Positions 23,734 to 31,736 of a stretch of 64,000 nucleotides of DNA are shown one piece after another. Every line of letters starts with the position of its first letter. Position 1 is the first letter of the stretch. Source of the DNA: Micromonospora sp. NBC_01699. Its GTDB lineage: Bacteria > Actinomycetota > Actinomycetes > Mycobacteriales > Micromonosporaceae. The notes beneath the pieces were generated by a model. That model was given only the letters and a program-made list of their open reading frames with translations. It had not been told where the DNA came from and did not search any database. The stretch spans positions 6,694,001 to 6,758,000 of the forward strand of contig NZ_CP109199.1 of the NCBI RefSeq assembly GCF_036250065.1, read 5' to 3'. The position numbers and the translations under genes were made by a program.

Positions 23734-25155
23734 TCACCTGCGCCGTCCCGGTGGAGTGGGCTGCTGGGCGTGATGGTGGACGTACCAGTTCAGGGCGGCG
23801 ACCGCCAGGCAGACCAGGACACCGGCGCGCCGGGCCCGGCGACCGCGCCGCCCCCGGCTACGCGACGACGGCCTCGGCAACGGGTTCGGCAGCGCCTCCA
23901 CCCCACGGGCGATGTCGGCCACCACCCGCGCCGGATCGGACTCGAACAGCTCCAGCCCGGCCTCGCGCTGCTCCCGACCGCGTACGCCGTCGGTCAGCTC
24001 GACCAGGGTCGGCCCCAGGTCCTCGGCCCGGCGTACCCAGCTCACCATCCCGGCCTGGGCCATGGTGACCGCGTTGGCCCGGCCGTGACCGGGAATCGGC
24101 CGGTAGGTGGCGACCGGCAGCCCGCTGGCCATCGCCTCCAGCGCGGTCAGCCCACCGGCGTTCTCCACCAGTACGTCGGCGGCGCGCAGCAGCGCGGGCA
24201 TGTCGTCCACCCAGCCGAAGACGTGGGCCACCCGCTGGCGGCACAGCCGACGGTAGAGCGCCTCGTTGTGCCCGCAGACGACCACCGGGGTGGCCACCCC
24301 GGTCCGGGCGATCTCGGCGGCGGTGGTCGCCACCTCACCGACCCCCCACGAGCCGGCGACCAGCAGGGCGAGTCGCCCCTGCACCGGCAGACCGAAGTGT
24401 TCACGGGCGTGTCGCCGGGCCCGTTCCGTGCCGGGGCCGAAGCCGGCGGAGACGAGCCGGCCGACCACCCGTACCTCGGTCGCGCCGAGCGCGCGGGCCT
24501 GGGCCCGGCTGGTCGGGTGCGCGGCGCAGTAGACGTCCACCCCGGGCGAGACCCAGAGCGGGTTGACCGCGAAGTCGGTCAGGTACGTGATGACCGGTAC
24601 GCCGAGCTGCCCCTTGCGCCGCAGCGGTCCGAGCAGTTGGGTGGCGATCGGATACGTCGAGACCACCGCCCGGGTGTCCGGTCCGACCAGCCGGCTCACC
24701 TCGGGCCGGACCGGGCGGAGCAGGGCCCGGGTGATCGGGCCGGCGCCGGTGAAGTTGCAGCCGATGGCGAACAGCGACCCGTAGATCCACGGGAACCTGC
24801 TCAGCATCCCGTGGTACGTGCCGCGCAGCAGCTTGCCGAGCCCGTACGGGAAGATGTCCGCCAGGTCCCGGCAGTCCACCTCGAATCCCCGGCCACGGAG
24901 GCGGTGCGCCAACTCGCGGCTCGCACCCTCGTGCCCGGCCCCCGCACTGGCCGAGATGATCACCACGCGCGCTGGCCGCTCCGGCAGACCGTGCCGCCCC
25001 GACGGAACCCCCGCCGAGGCGTACGGGTCCCACGTCGCCGGCCTCGGCGTGCCGCCGTTCGGCTCGGCCGCCGGGCGCGCCCCGCGCCACCCGCGAATCA
25101 ATCGCATCCGGCCATCTACCCGAACCGGGTACGAAGAATCCTCGGCAATCGGCAT
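23734..25155 (-). CDS. MGDG-synthase/MurG-like glycosyltransferase
   Basis: About 473 residues; start uncertain (ATG 25155, or ATG 25107 giving 457). The N-terminal block RVVIISASAGAGHEGASRELAHRL and FPYGLGKLLRGTYHGMLSRFPWIYG match the diacylglycerol glucosyl/galactosyltransferase family (GT28-like), and the C-terminal half holds the nucleotide-sugar site (GWVDDMPALLRAADVLVENAGGLTALEAMASGLPVATY). A single hydrophobic helix at the extreme C-terminus (AGVLVCLAVAALNWYVHHH) suggests membrane attachment. Likely makes a glycolipid; acceptor unknown. Near the hopanoid genes but separated by the DMT gene. Confidence 0.8.
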   Translation of the reverse strand: MPIAEDSSYPVRVDGRMRLIRGWRGARPAAEPNGGTPRPATWDPYASAGVPSGRHGLPERPARVVIISASAGAGHEGASRELAHRLRGRGFEVDCRDLADIFPYGLGKLLRGTYHGMLSRFPWIYGSLFAIGCNFTGAGPITRALLRPVRPEVSRLVGPDTRAVVSTYPIATQLLGPLRRKGQLGVPVITYLTDFAVNPLWVSPGVDVYCAAHPTSRAQARALGATEVRVVGRLVSAGFGPGTERARRHAREHFGLPVQGRLALLVAGSWGVGEVATTAAEIARTGVATPVVVCGHNEALYRRLCRQRVAHVFGWVDDMPALLRAADVLVENAGGLTALEAMASGLPVATYRPIPGHGRANAVTMAQAGMVSWVRRAEDLGPTLVELTDGVRGREQREAGLELFESDPARVVADIARGVEALPNPLPRPSSRSRGRRGRRARRAGVLVCLAVAALNWYVHHHAQQPTPPGRRR

Positions 25156-25222
25156 TCTGCCCGGATATCTGCCCCGCTCCCCCCGTGACCGGACCGGCGG
25201 AGCGAGCGACGATCATGGTGGG

Positions 25223-25630
25223 ATGCCCCATCTCGGACTGGTTACCCTCGTCGTACGCGACTATGACGAGGCCATCGCCTTCTACGTCGACCGGGTCGGC
25301 TTCCGCCTGATCGAGGACACCCCACGCGGTGACGGCACCCGCTGGGTGGTGGTCGCCCCGCCCGGCTCGACCGAGACCGCGCTGCTGCTGGCCCGCGCCG
25401 CCACCCCGCAACAGGCCGCCCGGATCGGCGACCAGACCGGCGGCCGGGTAGCCCTGTTCCTGTACACCGACGACTTCGACCGCGACCACCGCCGCATGAC
25501 AGCCGCCGGCGTCCACTTCACCGAACCGCCCCGCCACGAGCCGTACGGCTCCGTCGCCATCTTCACCGACCCCTACGGCAACCGCTGGGACCTCCTCCAC
25601 CCCACCCCACCCCCTGACCCCCACCCCTGA
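25223..25630 (+). CDS. VOC-family (glyoxalase/bleomycin-resistance type) protein
   Basis: 135 residues. Opening LGLVTLVVRDYDEAIAFYVDRVGFRLIED and closing SVAIFTDPYGNRWDLLHP are the paired beta-alpha-beta-beta-beta modules of the VOC fold. His at the start of strand 1 and the C-terminal Asp-Pro-x-Gly-Asn-x-W are typical. Enzyme activity or ligand unknown. Single gene, divergent from the glycosyltransferase and convergent with the acyltransferase; palindromic element 2 follows 18 bases after its stop. Confidence 0.8.
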   Translation: MPHLGLVTLVVRDYDEAIAFYVDRVGFRLIEDTPRGDGTRWVVVAPPGSTETALLLARAATPQQAARIGDQTGGRVALFLYTDDFDRDHRRMTAAGVHFTEPPRHEPYGSVAIFTDPYGNRWDLLHPTPPPDPHP

Positions 25631-25648
25631 CCCCCACCCCCTGACCTC

Positions 25649-25710
25649 GTCGATCTAGGGCAAATGGTGGTCATTAGAGATCAACAAGCCTGTATTTGTC
25701 CTAGATCGAC
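25649..25710. repeat. 62-base palindromic element, copy 2
   Basis: Arms 25649-25665 (GTCGATCTAGGGCAAAT) and 25694-25710 (ATTTGTCCTAGATCGAC) pair at 16 of 17 positions around a 28-base centre with ATTAGAGATC. Same size and layout as 13213-13274, including flanking C-rich and G-rich tracts and location between convergent stops. Confidence 0.8.
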
Positions 25711-25754
25711 GGGGGAAGCGGGCACGGGGGGCGGGGGGCGAGGGGGCGCGGGGG

Positions 25755-26537
25755 TTAGTGATCGGGTTCGGTGATTAGGGTGGGTTGGGGGCGGCGGGGG
25801 CGGCGGGGGGTTTCGCCGTCTAGTTCGGCGGCTTGTTCCGGGGTGGGGGCGGAGCCGCCGAGGTGGGCGGGCTGCCACCAGGTGTCGTCCGGCCCGGCCG
25901 GCTGGTCCGGGTACTCCCGCTGGGCCCGGTCGAGCAGGGCGGTGAGCTGCCGACGCAGCTCCGCCATCAGCCCACCCGAGGTGCCGAAGTCGGCCGGCGC
26001 CAGCGGCTCGCCGATCAGCACCGTGATCGGGGTGTGCCGCCGGGTCAGGGTCTTCGGTCTGCCCTTGGTCCAGAGCCGCTGGGTGCCCCAGAGCGCGACC
26101 GGCAGCACCGGTACGCCGGCCGTGTCAGCCATCCGAGCCACCCCGCTCTTGGTCCCCTTGAGGGTGAACGAGCGGCTGATCGTCGCCTCCGGGAAGACCC
26201 CGACCACCTCGCCCGCGCGCAACGCGCTCACCGCGGTCGCGTACGAGCCGGCGCCGTTGTCCCGGTCGACGGGAATGTGCCGCATGCCGCGCATCAGCGG
26301 GCCGGCGTACCGGTTGGTGAAAACCTCCTGCTTTGCCATGAACCGGACCAGCCGACGGGACGGCTGGGCGCCCAGGCCGCAGAAAATGAAATCGAGGTAG
26401 CTGACATGGTTGCTGGCCATCACGGCGCCACCGGAGCGGGGCACGTGCTGCCCGCCCTCCACTCGCAGCCGCAGGTCGAGCGCGCGGAAGAGCGTCTTGG
26501 CGGTCGCGATCACGGGCGGGTACACGAGTTCTGGCAT
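25755..26537 (-). CDS. 1-acylglycerol-3-phosphate O-acyltransferase (PlsC family)
   Basis: 260 residues from the ATG at 26535-26537. PlsC motifs in order: NHVSYLD (NHx4D catalytic pair), MRHIPVDRDN, VGVFPEATISRS (FPEAT) and VLPVALWGTQRLW. Transfers an acyl group in phospholipid synthesis at the membrane. The last ~40 residues are a charged Pro/Arg-rich tail. The alpha/beta-hydrolase gene lies 36 bases upstream on the same strand, so the two may share a transcript. Confidence 0.88.
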   Translation of the reverse strand: MPELVYPPVIATAKTLFRALDLRLRVEGGQHVPRSGGAVMASNHVSYLDFIFCGLGAQPSRRLVRFMAKQEVFTNRYAGPLMRGMRHIPVDRDNGAGSYATAVSALRAGEVVGVFPEATISRSFTLKGTKSGVARMADTAGVPVLPVALWGTQRLWTKGRPKTLTRRHTPITVLIGEPLAPADFGTSGGLMAELRRQLTALLDRAQREYPDQPAGPDDTWWQPAHLGGSAPTPEQAAELDGETPRRPRRPQPTLITEPDH

Positions 26538-26572
26538 CGTCAAACGTTACCCGGACCACATCGCGAGGTAAC

Positions 26573-27415
26573 TCACGCCCCGGCCGGTTCGCCCGCGCGC
26601 TCCCCCTTCGGGTCCGCGAGGAACGCCCTGACCAGGTCGGCCACCCGCTCCGGTCGGTCGACGACCATGCCGTGCGTCGCCCCGGCCAGCTCGACCACCC
26701 GCAGCCCCGGGTTCACCGCCACCGCCCGCGCGATCCCGGCCGAGGTGCCCCGCCGATAGGCGTCGTACAGCTCCCGGAACGGCTGCTGCGGCCGAAGATC
26801 GGCCGTGGCGAGCACCAGCAGCAGCGGGCATTTCGCCGCCCCCAGCGCCGCGACCAGGTCGAATGATGCCATCGCCAGGCGTACCTGCTCGACCGTCTCC
26901 GGACCGGGGCGTGATCCGGACCGGGCCAGTTCGACGGTCATCGCCGCGAAGGCGGTGTGCAGCCGGTCCAGTTCGGCCGCCGCGTGGTCGGGCGCCAGGC
27001 CGGCCAGTTGGTCCGGCCGGGTCGGTGCCGGCACGCCGTCCAGGCTGACCACGCCCGGACACTCGGGATGCCGCCGGGCCCACTCGGTGGCGACCATCCC
27101 GCCGAGCGACCAGCCGACGATGGCGGGCGCGGCCAGGCCCAGCTCACCGGCGAGTGCGTCAAGATCGGCAAGGACCGCGTCCGTGGTCCACCGGCCGTCG
27201 CCGGACCGGCCGTGTCCGCGCAGGTCCATCGTCACCACCCGGTACGCCGACCGCAGCTCCCCGCCCAGCGCCTCCATGTCGGCCAGGCTGCCGCCCGCCC
27301 CGTGCAGCAGAACCACCGGCGACCCGGTCCCACCGAAGTCCCGTACGGCGAGCGGCACCCCGGCGCCCGCCACGATCACATCACCCACGCCCGACCCGCC
27401 CGTCGCGTCACGCAT
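26573..27415 (-). CDS. Alpha/beta hydrolase
   Basis: 280 residues from the ATG at 27413-27415. Oxyanion motif VVLLHGAGGS, nucleophile elbow IVGWSLGGMVA (Ser in GWSLG), and C-terminal ATHGMVVDRPE with the catalytic His; the acid is probably the Asp in LVLATADLRPQ. Substrate unknown. The start overlaps the preceding HTH-protein gene by 8 bases, implying coupling. An 843-base frame with no repeats except those of its neighbour. Confidence 0.85.
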   Translation of the reverse strand: MRDATGGSGVGDVIVAGAGVPLAVRDFGGTGSPVVLLHGAGGSLADMEALGGELRSAYRVVTMDLRGHGRSGDGRWTTDAVLADLDALAGELGLAAPAIVGWSLGGMVATEWARRHPECPGVVSLDGVPAPTRPDQLAGLAPDHAAAELDRLHTAFAAMTVELARSGSRPGPETVEQVRLAMASFDLVAALGAAKCPLLLVLATADLRPQQPFRELYDAYRRGTSAGIARAVAVNPGLRVVELAGATHGMVVDRPERVADLVRAFLADPKGERAGEPAGA

Positions 27416-27935
27416 GACCGGCCTGGCCGTCGAGGTGGGCGCGGTCGGCCTGGCCGTCGAGGTGGGCGCGGTCGGCCTGGCCGTCGAGGTGGAGCAGCCG
27501 GTCCCGGACCGAGGCGGGCACCACCCCGCCGTCCGGGTGGCGGGCCAACCGCCCCCGGTTGACCAGATCGTGCACGCCCTGTCGGGTGATGCCGAGCATC
27601 GCGCCGGCCACCGCGTACGAGATGGCTGGGGCCGTGGGGTGGCCGACCCGGCGGCTGACGGCCCGGCCCAGCGGGGTGCGCCACCAGTCCAGCGGCGGTT
27701 CGAACGGCCCGTCGTCCGGGTAGAGGGTCGACACCACCCGCATGATCGTGCCGATCGCGGTCCGGTCGTCGCCGTCGACGATCCGGTCCGCCCAGGTCGC
27801 CGCCCGGATCCGGACCACGGTACGCAGCGCCGCAACGCTGTCGTCCCCGTCGAGCAGGATCTCCAGCGGGTCGAGCAACCGGATGTCAAGCACCCGAACG
27901 AGCTGCTCGGCAAGCTGCTTCCGATCCACCACCAC
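27408..27935 (-). CDS. Unrecognised protein with C-terminal helix-turn-helix, probable autoregulator
   Basis: 175 residues from the GTG at 27933-27935, chosen because GGGAGG lies five bases upstream; longer readings cross the operator palindromes. Residues ~1-100 are not recognised (LAEQLVRVLDIRLLDPLEILLDGD, DWWRTPLGRAVSRRVGH). Residues ~105-150 (AISYAVAGAMLGITRQGVHDLVNRGRLARHPDGG) look like an excisionase/MerR-type HTH. The C-terminus has three 9-residue repeats HLDGQADRA, encoded by 27-base repeats at about 27417-27497. Two perfect palindromes lie 35-72 bases upstream of the start, so it probably binds its own promoter. Confidence 0.6.
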   Translation of the reverse strand: MVVDRKQLAEQLVRVLDIRLLDPLEILLDGDDSVAALRTVVRIRAATWADRIVDGDDRTAIGTIMRVVSTLYPDDGPFEPPLDWWRTPLGRAVSRRVGHPTAPAISYAVAGAMLGITRQGVHDLVNRGRLARHPDGGVVPASVRDRLLHLDGQADRAHLDGQADRAHLDGQAGHA

Positions 27936-27969
27936 AATGCCTCCCCTCTCAACACCACTCACCAACCAC

Positions 27970-28007
27970 TTGACACCCACTGTCAACCACTTGACGCCTC
28001 CCGTCAA
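27970..28007. promoter_or_regulatory. Two tandem 17-bp palindromes TTGACR-N5-YGTCAA, probable operators
   Basis: 27970-27986 reads TTGACA-CCCAC-TGTCAA and 27991-28007 reads TTGACG-CCTCC-CGTCAA, each a perfect 6-5-6 palindrome, with a 4-base gap. Centres are 21 bases apart, two helical turns, which suits cooperative binding of two dimers on one DNA face. TTGACA/TTGACG could double as -35 elements. Confidence 0.7.
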
Positions 28008-28132
28008 CCCCACCCATGAGGGGGCCACTCTTTTCTCTACCTAAGTGCGGATCTTGGGGCGGGGAGGAAGGGGAGGAAGGGGAGGAAGGTAGGTGGTGGT
28101 GCAAGGTAGGTAGGGGTGCTAGCTTGCTTGGT

Positions 28133-28471
28133 GTGGATCAGGAACGGCGGGGGCAGTGGTTGCGTGGGGTACTCGACCTCTGCGTACTGGCACTGCTCGC
28201 CAGGCGGGAGTCGTACGGGTACGAGCTGGCCCAGTCGCTGAACGCGGCCGGGGTGGGGCCGATCCAGGGCGGCACGCTCTACCCGGTGCTGCTCCGGTTG
28301 CAGCGCACCGGCCTGGTCAGCGCGCAGTGGCGGGAGGGCACGAGCGGCCCGGCCCGCAAGTACTACCGGATCACGGTCGCGGGCGACGAGACGCTGCGCC
28401 GAACCACCGCCGACTGGGCCGCGTTCAGCGACGGGGTGGGCGCGATTCTGCGGGAGGGGAGCACGCGGTGA
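28133..28471 (+). CDS. PadR-family transcriptional regulator
   Basis: 112 residues. Winged HTH of PadR type: LRGVLDLCVLALLARRESYGYELAQSL, GGTLYPVLLRLQRTGLVSAQW, GPARKYYRITVAGDETLR. GTG at 28133 is the start; TAGCTT at 28120-28125 sits 7 bases before it, so the mRNA may be leaderless. The upstream 60 bases are rich in GGGGAGGAA and AAGGTAGG repeats and could hold its operator. It overlaps the ABC ATPase gene by 4 bases and most likely regulates this ABC operon. Confidence 0.85.
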   Translation: MDQERRGQWLRGVLDLCVLALLARRESYGYELAQSLNAAGVGPIQGGTLYPVLLRLQRTGLVSAQWREGTSGPARKYYRITVAGDETLRRTTADWAAFSDGVGAILREGSTR

Positions 28472-29313
28472 GCGACGAGCAACCGGCGAACCACGAGGGA
28501 TGGCTGGCCGCCCTGGCCGGCGAACTGCGCCGGCACGGCGTCGACCGGGACCTGGCAGGGCACGTGGTCGCCGAGGCGGCCACCCACCTGCGCGACAGCG
28601 GAGAGGCGCCACTGCGGGTGTTCGGGCCCCCGGCGTCGTACGCGGCGGCGGTGGCGGACAGCGTCGGTGCGGCGCAACCGCAGGTCTACCGCGCCGCACC
28701 GGGGCCGGTACGACTGGAGGCGCGCGGCATCAGCAAGCGCTACCGCCGGCACCGGGTGCTGACCGGGCTCGACCTGACCGTACGGGCGGGTGAGATCGCG
28801 GCGGTGGTCGGCGCGAACGGCTCCGGCAAGAGCACCTTCCTGCGCATCTGCGCCGGCCTGGCCAGCCCCGACCGGGGACAGGTACGCGTGCACGGCACCA
28901 TCGGCTACTGCCCGCAGTCCGGCGGGACCAACGATTTCCTCGTACCGGAGGAGCATTTTGTGCTGGTCGGCGCGGGCCGTGGACTGGCCCGCGACACGGC
29001 GCGGTCGGCGGGCCGGCGCCACGCCGCCGGGCTGGACTGGGATCCGACCGGGCCGACCCAGGCCCGGCACCTCTCCGGCGGCACCCGGCAGAAGCTCAAC
29101 CTGGTGCTGGCCGGGCTCGGCGACCCGGACGTGCTGCTGCTGGACGAGCCCTACCAGGGCTTCGATCGGGGCACCTACCTCGACTTCTGGCACCAGCTGT
29201 GGGACTGGCGGGCGGCCGGCAAGGCGATCGTGGTGGTGACCCACCTGCTCAACCAGCTCGACCGGGTCGACACCGTGCTCGACCTGAGCCCGTCCCGGCA
29301 GCCGGTCGGATGA
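28468..29313 (+). CDS. ABC transporter ATPase with N-terminal PadR-partner-like extension
   Basis: 281 residues, GTG start overlapping the padR stop. ABC motifs: Walker A GANGSGKST (115-123), Q-loop YCPQSGG, signature LSGGTRQ, Walker B VLLLDEP and H-loop VTH. The first ~75 residues (WLAALAGELRRHGVDRDLAGHVVAEAATHLRDSGEAPLRVFGPPASYA) resemble the small HAAS-type domain usually encoded beside PadR genes as a separate protein or N-terminal domain of a membrane protein. Here it is fused to the ATPase. Together with the next gene it makes a two-component exporter; substrate unknown. Confidence 0.85.
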   Translation: MSDEQPANHEGWLAALAGELRRHGVDRDLAGHVVAEAATHLRDSGEAPLRVFGPPASYAAAVADSVGAAQPQVYRAAPGPVRLEARGISKRYRRHRVLTGLDLTVRAGEIAAVVGANGSGKSTFLRICAGLASPDRGQVRVHGTIGYCPQSGGTNDFLVPEEHFVLVGAGRGLARDTARSAGRRHAAGLDWDPTGPTQARHLSGGTRQKLNLVLAGLGDPDVLLLDEPYQGFDRGTYLDFWHQLWDWRAAGKAIVVVTHLLNQLDRVDTVLDLSPSRQPVG

Positions 29314-29395
29314 GCGGCGGAAACAGAGAAAACCGGATGAGCGGCGGAAACGGGTCGAGCGAGAAAAACCGGACGAGCGGCGGGGACGGAACGAA

Positions 29396-30088
29396 ATGAT
29401 CAAGTTGCTGACGGTTGCCGAGATGGCACTGCGGGAGATGGTGCGGCGACGGGCGGTGCTGGTGATTCTGCTGGTGCTGCCGCTGCTGTTCTATCTGAGC
29501 CGGCGCGGCGACCACCTGGGCCAGTCGATCCGGTTCGTCTGCCTGGGGCTGGGCTGGGCGTTGAGCACCGCCGCCCTGTTCGCCGGCAGTGCGGCCCGGG
29601 AGATCGAACCCCGGCTGCGGCTCTCCGGCTACCGGGCGTACCACCTGCACCTGGGCCGGCTGCTCGCGCTCTGGATCGTCGGCCTCGGGCTCTCGGTGCC
29701 GTACTTCCTGCTCGTCCGGTTCGACCAGCACGACGTCCGGTACGGCGCGATCGCCCTGATCATGCTGCTCACGGTGGCCACCGCGGCGCCGTTCGGGCTG
29801 CTGCTGAGCGCCGTGCTGCCGCGTGAGCTGGAGGGCACCCTGGTCCTGCTGATCGTGTTCGGGTTGCAGATGATGCTCGACCCGGCCGGGACCGCCGCCC
29901 GGTTCCTGCCGTTCTGGGCCAGCCGGGAGATCGGCACGTACGCGGTCGACCACACCGACGGCGGTTACCTGGCCCGCGGCCTGGTGCACGGCGTGGTCTT
30001 CGCGGTGGCGCTCACCGCCCTGGTCGCGCTCGCCTCCGGGTTCCGGCTGCGGCAGCGCGCACACCTGAGGTTCAGTCCGATCCGCTGA
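29396..30088 (+). CDS. ABC transporter permease
   Basis: 230 residues with six hydrophobic helices (LVILLVLPLLFYL near the N-terminus, LLALWIVGLGLSVPYFLLV, AIALIMLLTVATAAPFGLLL, LVLLIVFGLQMML, VFAVALTALVALASGF), ABC-2 type. ATG at 29396. The 82 bases between it and the ATPase gene hold near-repeats of GAGCGGCGGAAAC. Its last codons (FSPIR, stop) are the first of four imperfect tandem repeats that continue downstream. Membrane partner of the preceding ATPase. Confidence 0.8.
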   Translation: MIKLLTVAEMALREMVRRRAVLVILLVLPLLFYLSRRGDHLGQSIRFVCLGLGWALSTAALFAGSAAREIEPRLRLSGYRAYHLHLGRLLALWIVGLGLSVPYFLLVRFDQHDVRYGAIALIMLLTVATAAPFGLLLSAVLPRELEGTLVLLIVFGLQMMLDPAGTAARFLPFWASREIGTYAVDHTDGGYLARGLVHGVVFAVALTALVALASGFRLRQRAHLRFSPIR

Positions 30089-30180
30089 GCCGTCCGAAGG
30101 TCCGATCCGCTGAGCCGTCCGAGGGTTCGGTCCGATCCGCTCGGCCGTCCGAAGGTTCAGTCCGATCCGCTCGGCCGCCA
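30068..30180. repeat. Four imperfect tandem repeats at the end of the permease gene
   Basis: Core GTCCGATCCGCTGAGCCGTCC recurs four times with 25-30 base spacing (starts near 30068, 30098, 30123, 30153). The first copy contains the permease stop codon; the rest are non-coding. Confidence 0.8.
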
Positions 30181-30186
30181 CACCGA

Positions 30187-30192
30187 TACGAT
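30187..30192 (+). promoter_or_regulatory. Candidate -10 box of a leaderless transcript
   Basis: TACGAT, fitting TAnnnT, 7 bases before the GTG at 30200. This spacing is typical of leaderless actinobacterial mRNAs. No clear -35. Confidence 0.35.
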
Positions 30193-30199
30193 TGCGGGC

Positions 30200-30301
30200 G
30201 TGATCCCGCTCGACGCGACCGCAGCCGCCTACCGGTGCTGGATCACGCCCGCGCTGCCGCTCTACGGCAACGACCACGACCGCGCAGACTTCGCTCCCTG
30301 A
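30200..30301 (+). CDS. Candidate leaderless small ORF, 33 residues
   Basis: GTG at 30200 to TGA at 30299-30301, encoding 33 residues beginning MIPLDATAAAYRCWITPALP and ending DRADFAP. Placement exactly 7 bases after a TAnnnT -10 box suggests translation from the 5' end of the message. It ends 59 bases before the MFS transporter ATG and could be a leader peptide for that gene or an independent small protein. Nothing recognised by family. Confidence 0.4.
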   Translation: MIPLDATAAAYRCWITPALPLYGNDHDRADFAP

Positions 30302-30360
30302 CGGGTTCGCCGAACCGATCATCGTCCGGTCCCCCTCGCCCGATCCGGGAGCGTCCCGTC

Positions 30361-31683
30361 ATGCCCGAAAACTCCGACACCGTTGCACGCCCGACACCGC
30401 CCGTGCAGGCACCGCCGACGCAAGCACCGATGGAAGCCCCGGCGAACACCTCCGCGCTGACCGTGCTGCGGGCGCCGCAGGCCGCCCGGGTGCTGGCGGC
30501 CAGCCTGCTCGGCCGGATCCCGCTCGGTGCGGCACCACTGGCCCTGCTGATCTTCGCCCGCGAGACGATGTCGCTGACCGTGGCCGGGCTGCTGGTCGGC
30601 GCGTACACCGCCGGCATGGCGATCGGTCAGCCGATGCTGGCCCGGGTCGCCGACCGGTGGCGGCAACCGCCGGTGCTGTGGCTGTCGATGGTCGTCTCCA
30701 CCATCGGCTTCGCGCTCGCCGCCGCGCACATCAGCCTGCCGGTGACCGTGTTCGCCGCCGCGCTGGCCGGGGTGGGCGCGCCACCGTTCGAGTCGTGCCT
30801 GCGGGTGCTCTGGCGCGGCCTGCTCCCGGCCCACCAGGTGCAGACCGCGTACACCCTGGACATCGCGGTCCAGGAGTCGATCTTCATTCTCGGCCCGGTG
30901 GTCACCCTCGGCGCGGTCGGCCTGGTCGGCCCGGCCGGTGGCCTGGCCGCCGCCGCGCTGTTCCAGGCCGGAGGCACCGCCTGGTTCGCCACCACCGGCG
31001 CGGTCCGTCGGTGGCGGGGCGAGCCGGCCGTACGGCACTGGGCCGGCCCGCTGCGCGCCGCCCGGCTCCGGTTGATCCTCGGCGCGCTGGTGCTGGTGGG
31101 GGCCGGGGTGGGCAGCGTGACGGTGGCCGCGACCGGTTACGCCGAGGTGTCCGGGGCCCGATCCTGGGCCGGCTGGCTGCTCGCCGCCCAGGCCACCGGC
31201 GCACTCGTCGGCGGGCTGCTCTACGTACGCTTCGCCGGCCTGCGCCGGTACGCCACCCTGCCCCGGGCGACGGCGGTCTTCGCGGCCGGCTACCTGCCCC
31301 TGCTGCTCACCCCGGCCCCGCCCGCGATGCTGGTGCTGATGGCGGTCAGCGGGCTCGCGCTGCCGCCGCTGCTCACCGTCGCGTTCGTGGCGATCGACCG
31401 GGTGGCCCCGGTCGGCACCGTCGCCGAGGCGTTCGCCTGGGCGGCCACCGCCTTCTCGGTCGGCAACGCCGCCGGTGCGGCGGTCAACGGTGCGCTGCTG
31501 GACACCAGTGGACGGGTGACCGTCGGCTTCGTGCTCGCCCCGGTCGCCGCCGCCATGGCCAGCGGCCTGCTCCTACTGCTCGGACGACGGGCCCGAGGAA
31601 ACGGGGCAACGGGCGACGGGGCAACGGGCGACGGGGCAACGAGCAACGAGGCGACGGGCGACGGGTTCACCTCCTCCGGGTGA
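30361..31683 (+). CDS. MFS transporter
   Basis: 440 residues, about 12 transmembrane segments from residue ~35 (VLAASLLGRIPLGAAPLALLIFA onward). ATG at 30361 follows GGGAG. The short motif MAIGQPMLARVADRW after helix 2 resembles a relaxed MFS motif A. The N-terminal 30 residues are Pro/Ala-rich, and the C-terminus ends in a hydrophilic tail of 4-residue units (GATGDGATGDGATS) encoded by 12-base repeats. Substrate unknown. A possible leader ORF precedes it. Confidence 0.8.
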   Translation: MPENSDTVARPTPPVQAPPTQAPMEAPANTSALTVLRAPQAARVLAASLLGRIPLGAAPLALLIFARETMSLTVAGLLVGAYTAGMAIGQPMLARVADRWRQPPVLWLSMVVSTIGFALAAAHISLPVTVFAAALAGVGAPPFESCLRVLWRGLLPAHQVQTAYTLDIAVQESIFILGPVVTLGAVGLVGPAGGLAAAALFQAGGTAWFATTGAVRRWRGEPAVRHWAGPLRAARLRLILGALVLVGAGVGSVTVAATGYAEVSGARSWAGWLLAAQATGALVGGLLYVRFAGLRRYATLPRATAVFAAGYLPLLLTPAPPAMLVLMAVSGLALPPLLTVAFVAIDRVAPVGTVAEAFAWAATAFSVGNAAGAAVNGALLDTSGRVTVGFVLAPVAAAMASGLLLLLGRRARGNGATGDGATGDGATSNEATGDGFTSSG

Positions 31684-31736
31684 TGTGCCCGCCGGGCGTA
31701 CCGGGTGATGCTTCTTCCTACGAGGAGGAGTACGCG

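Noticed and set aside
22861-25155. DMT transporter and glycosyltransferase as hopanoid tailoring genes
   Set aside because: A hairpin and 170 bases separate them from the operon, and neither belongs to a known hopanoid step.
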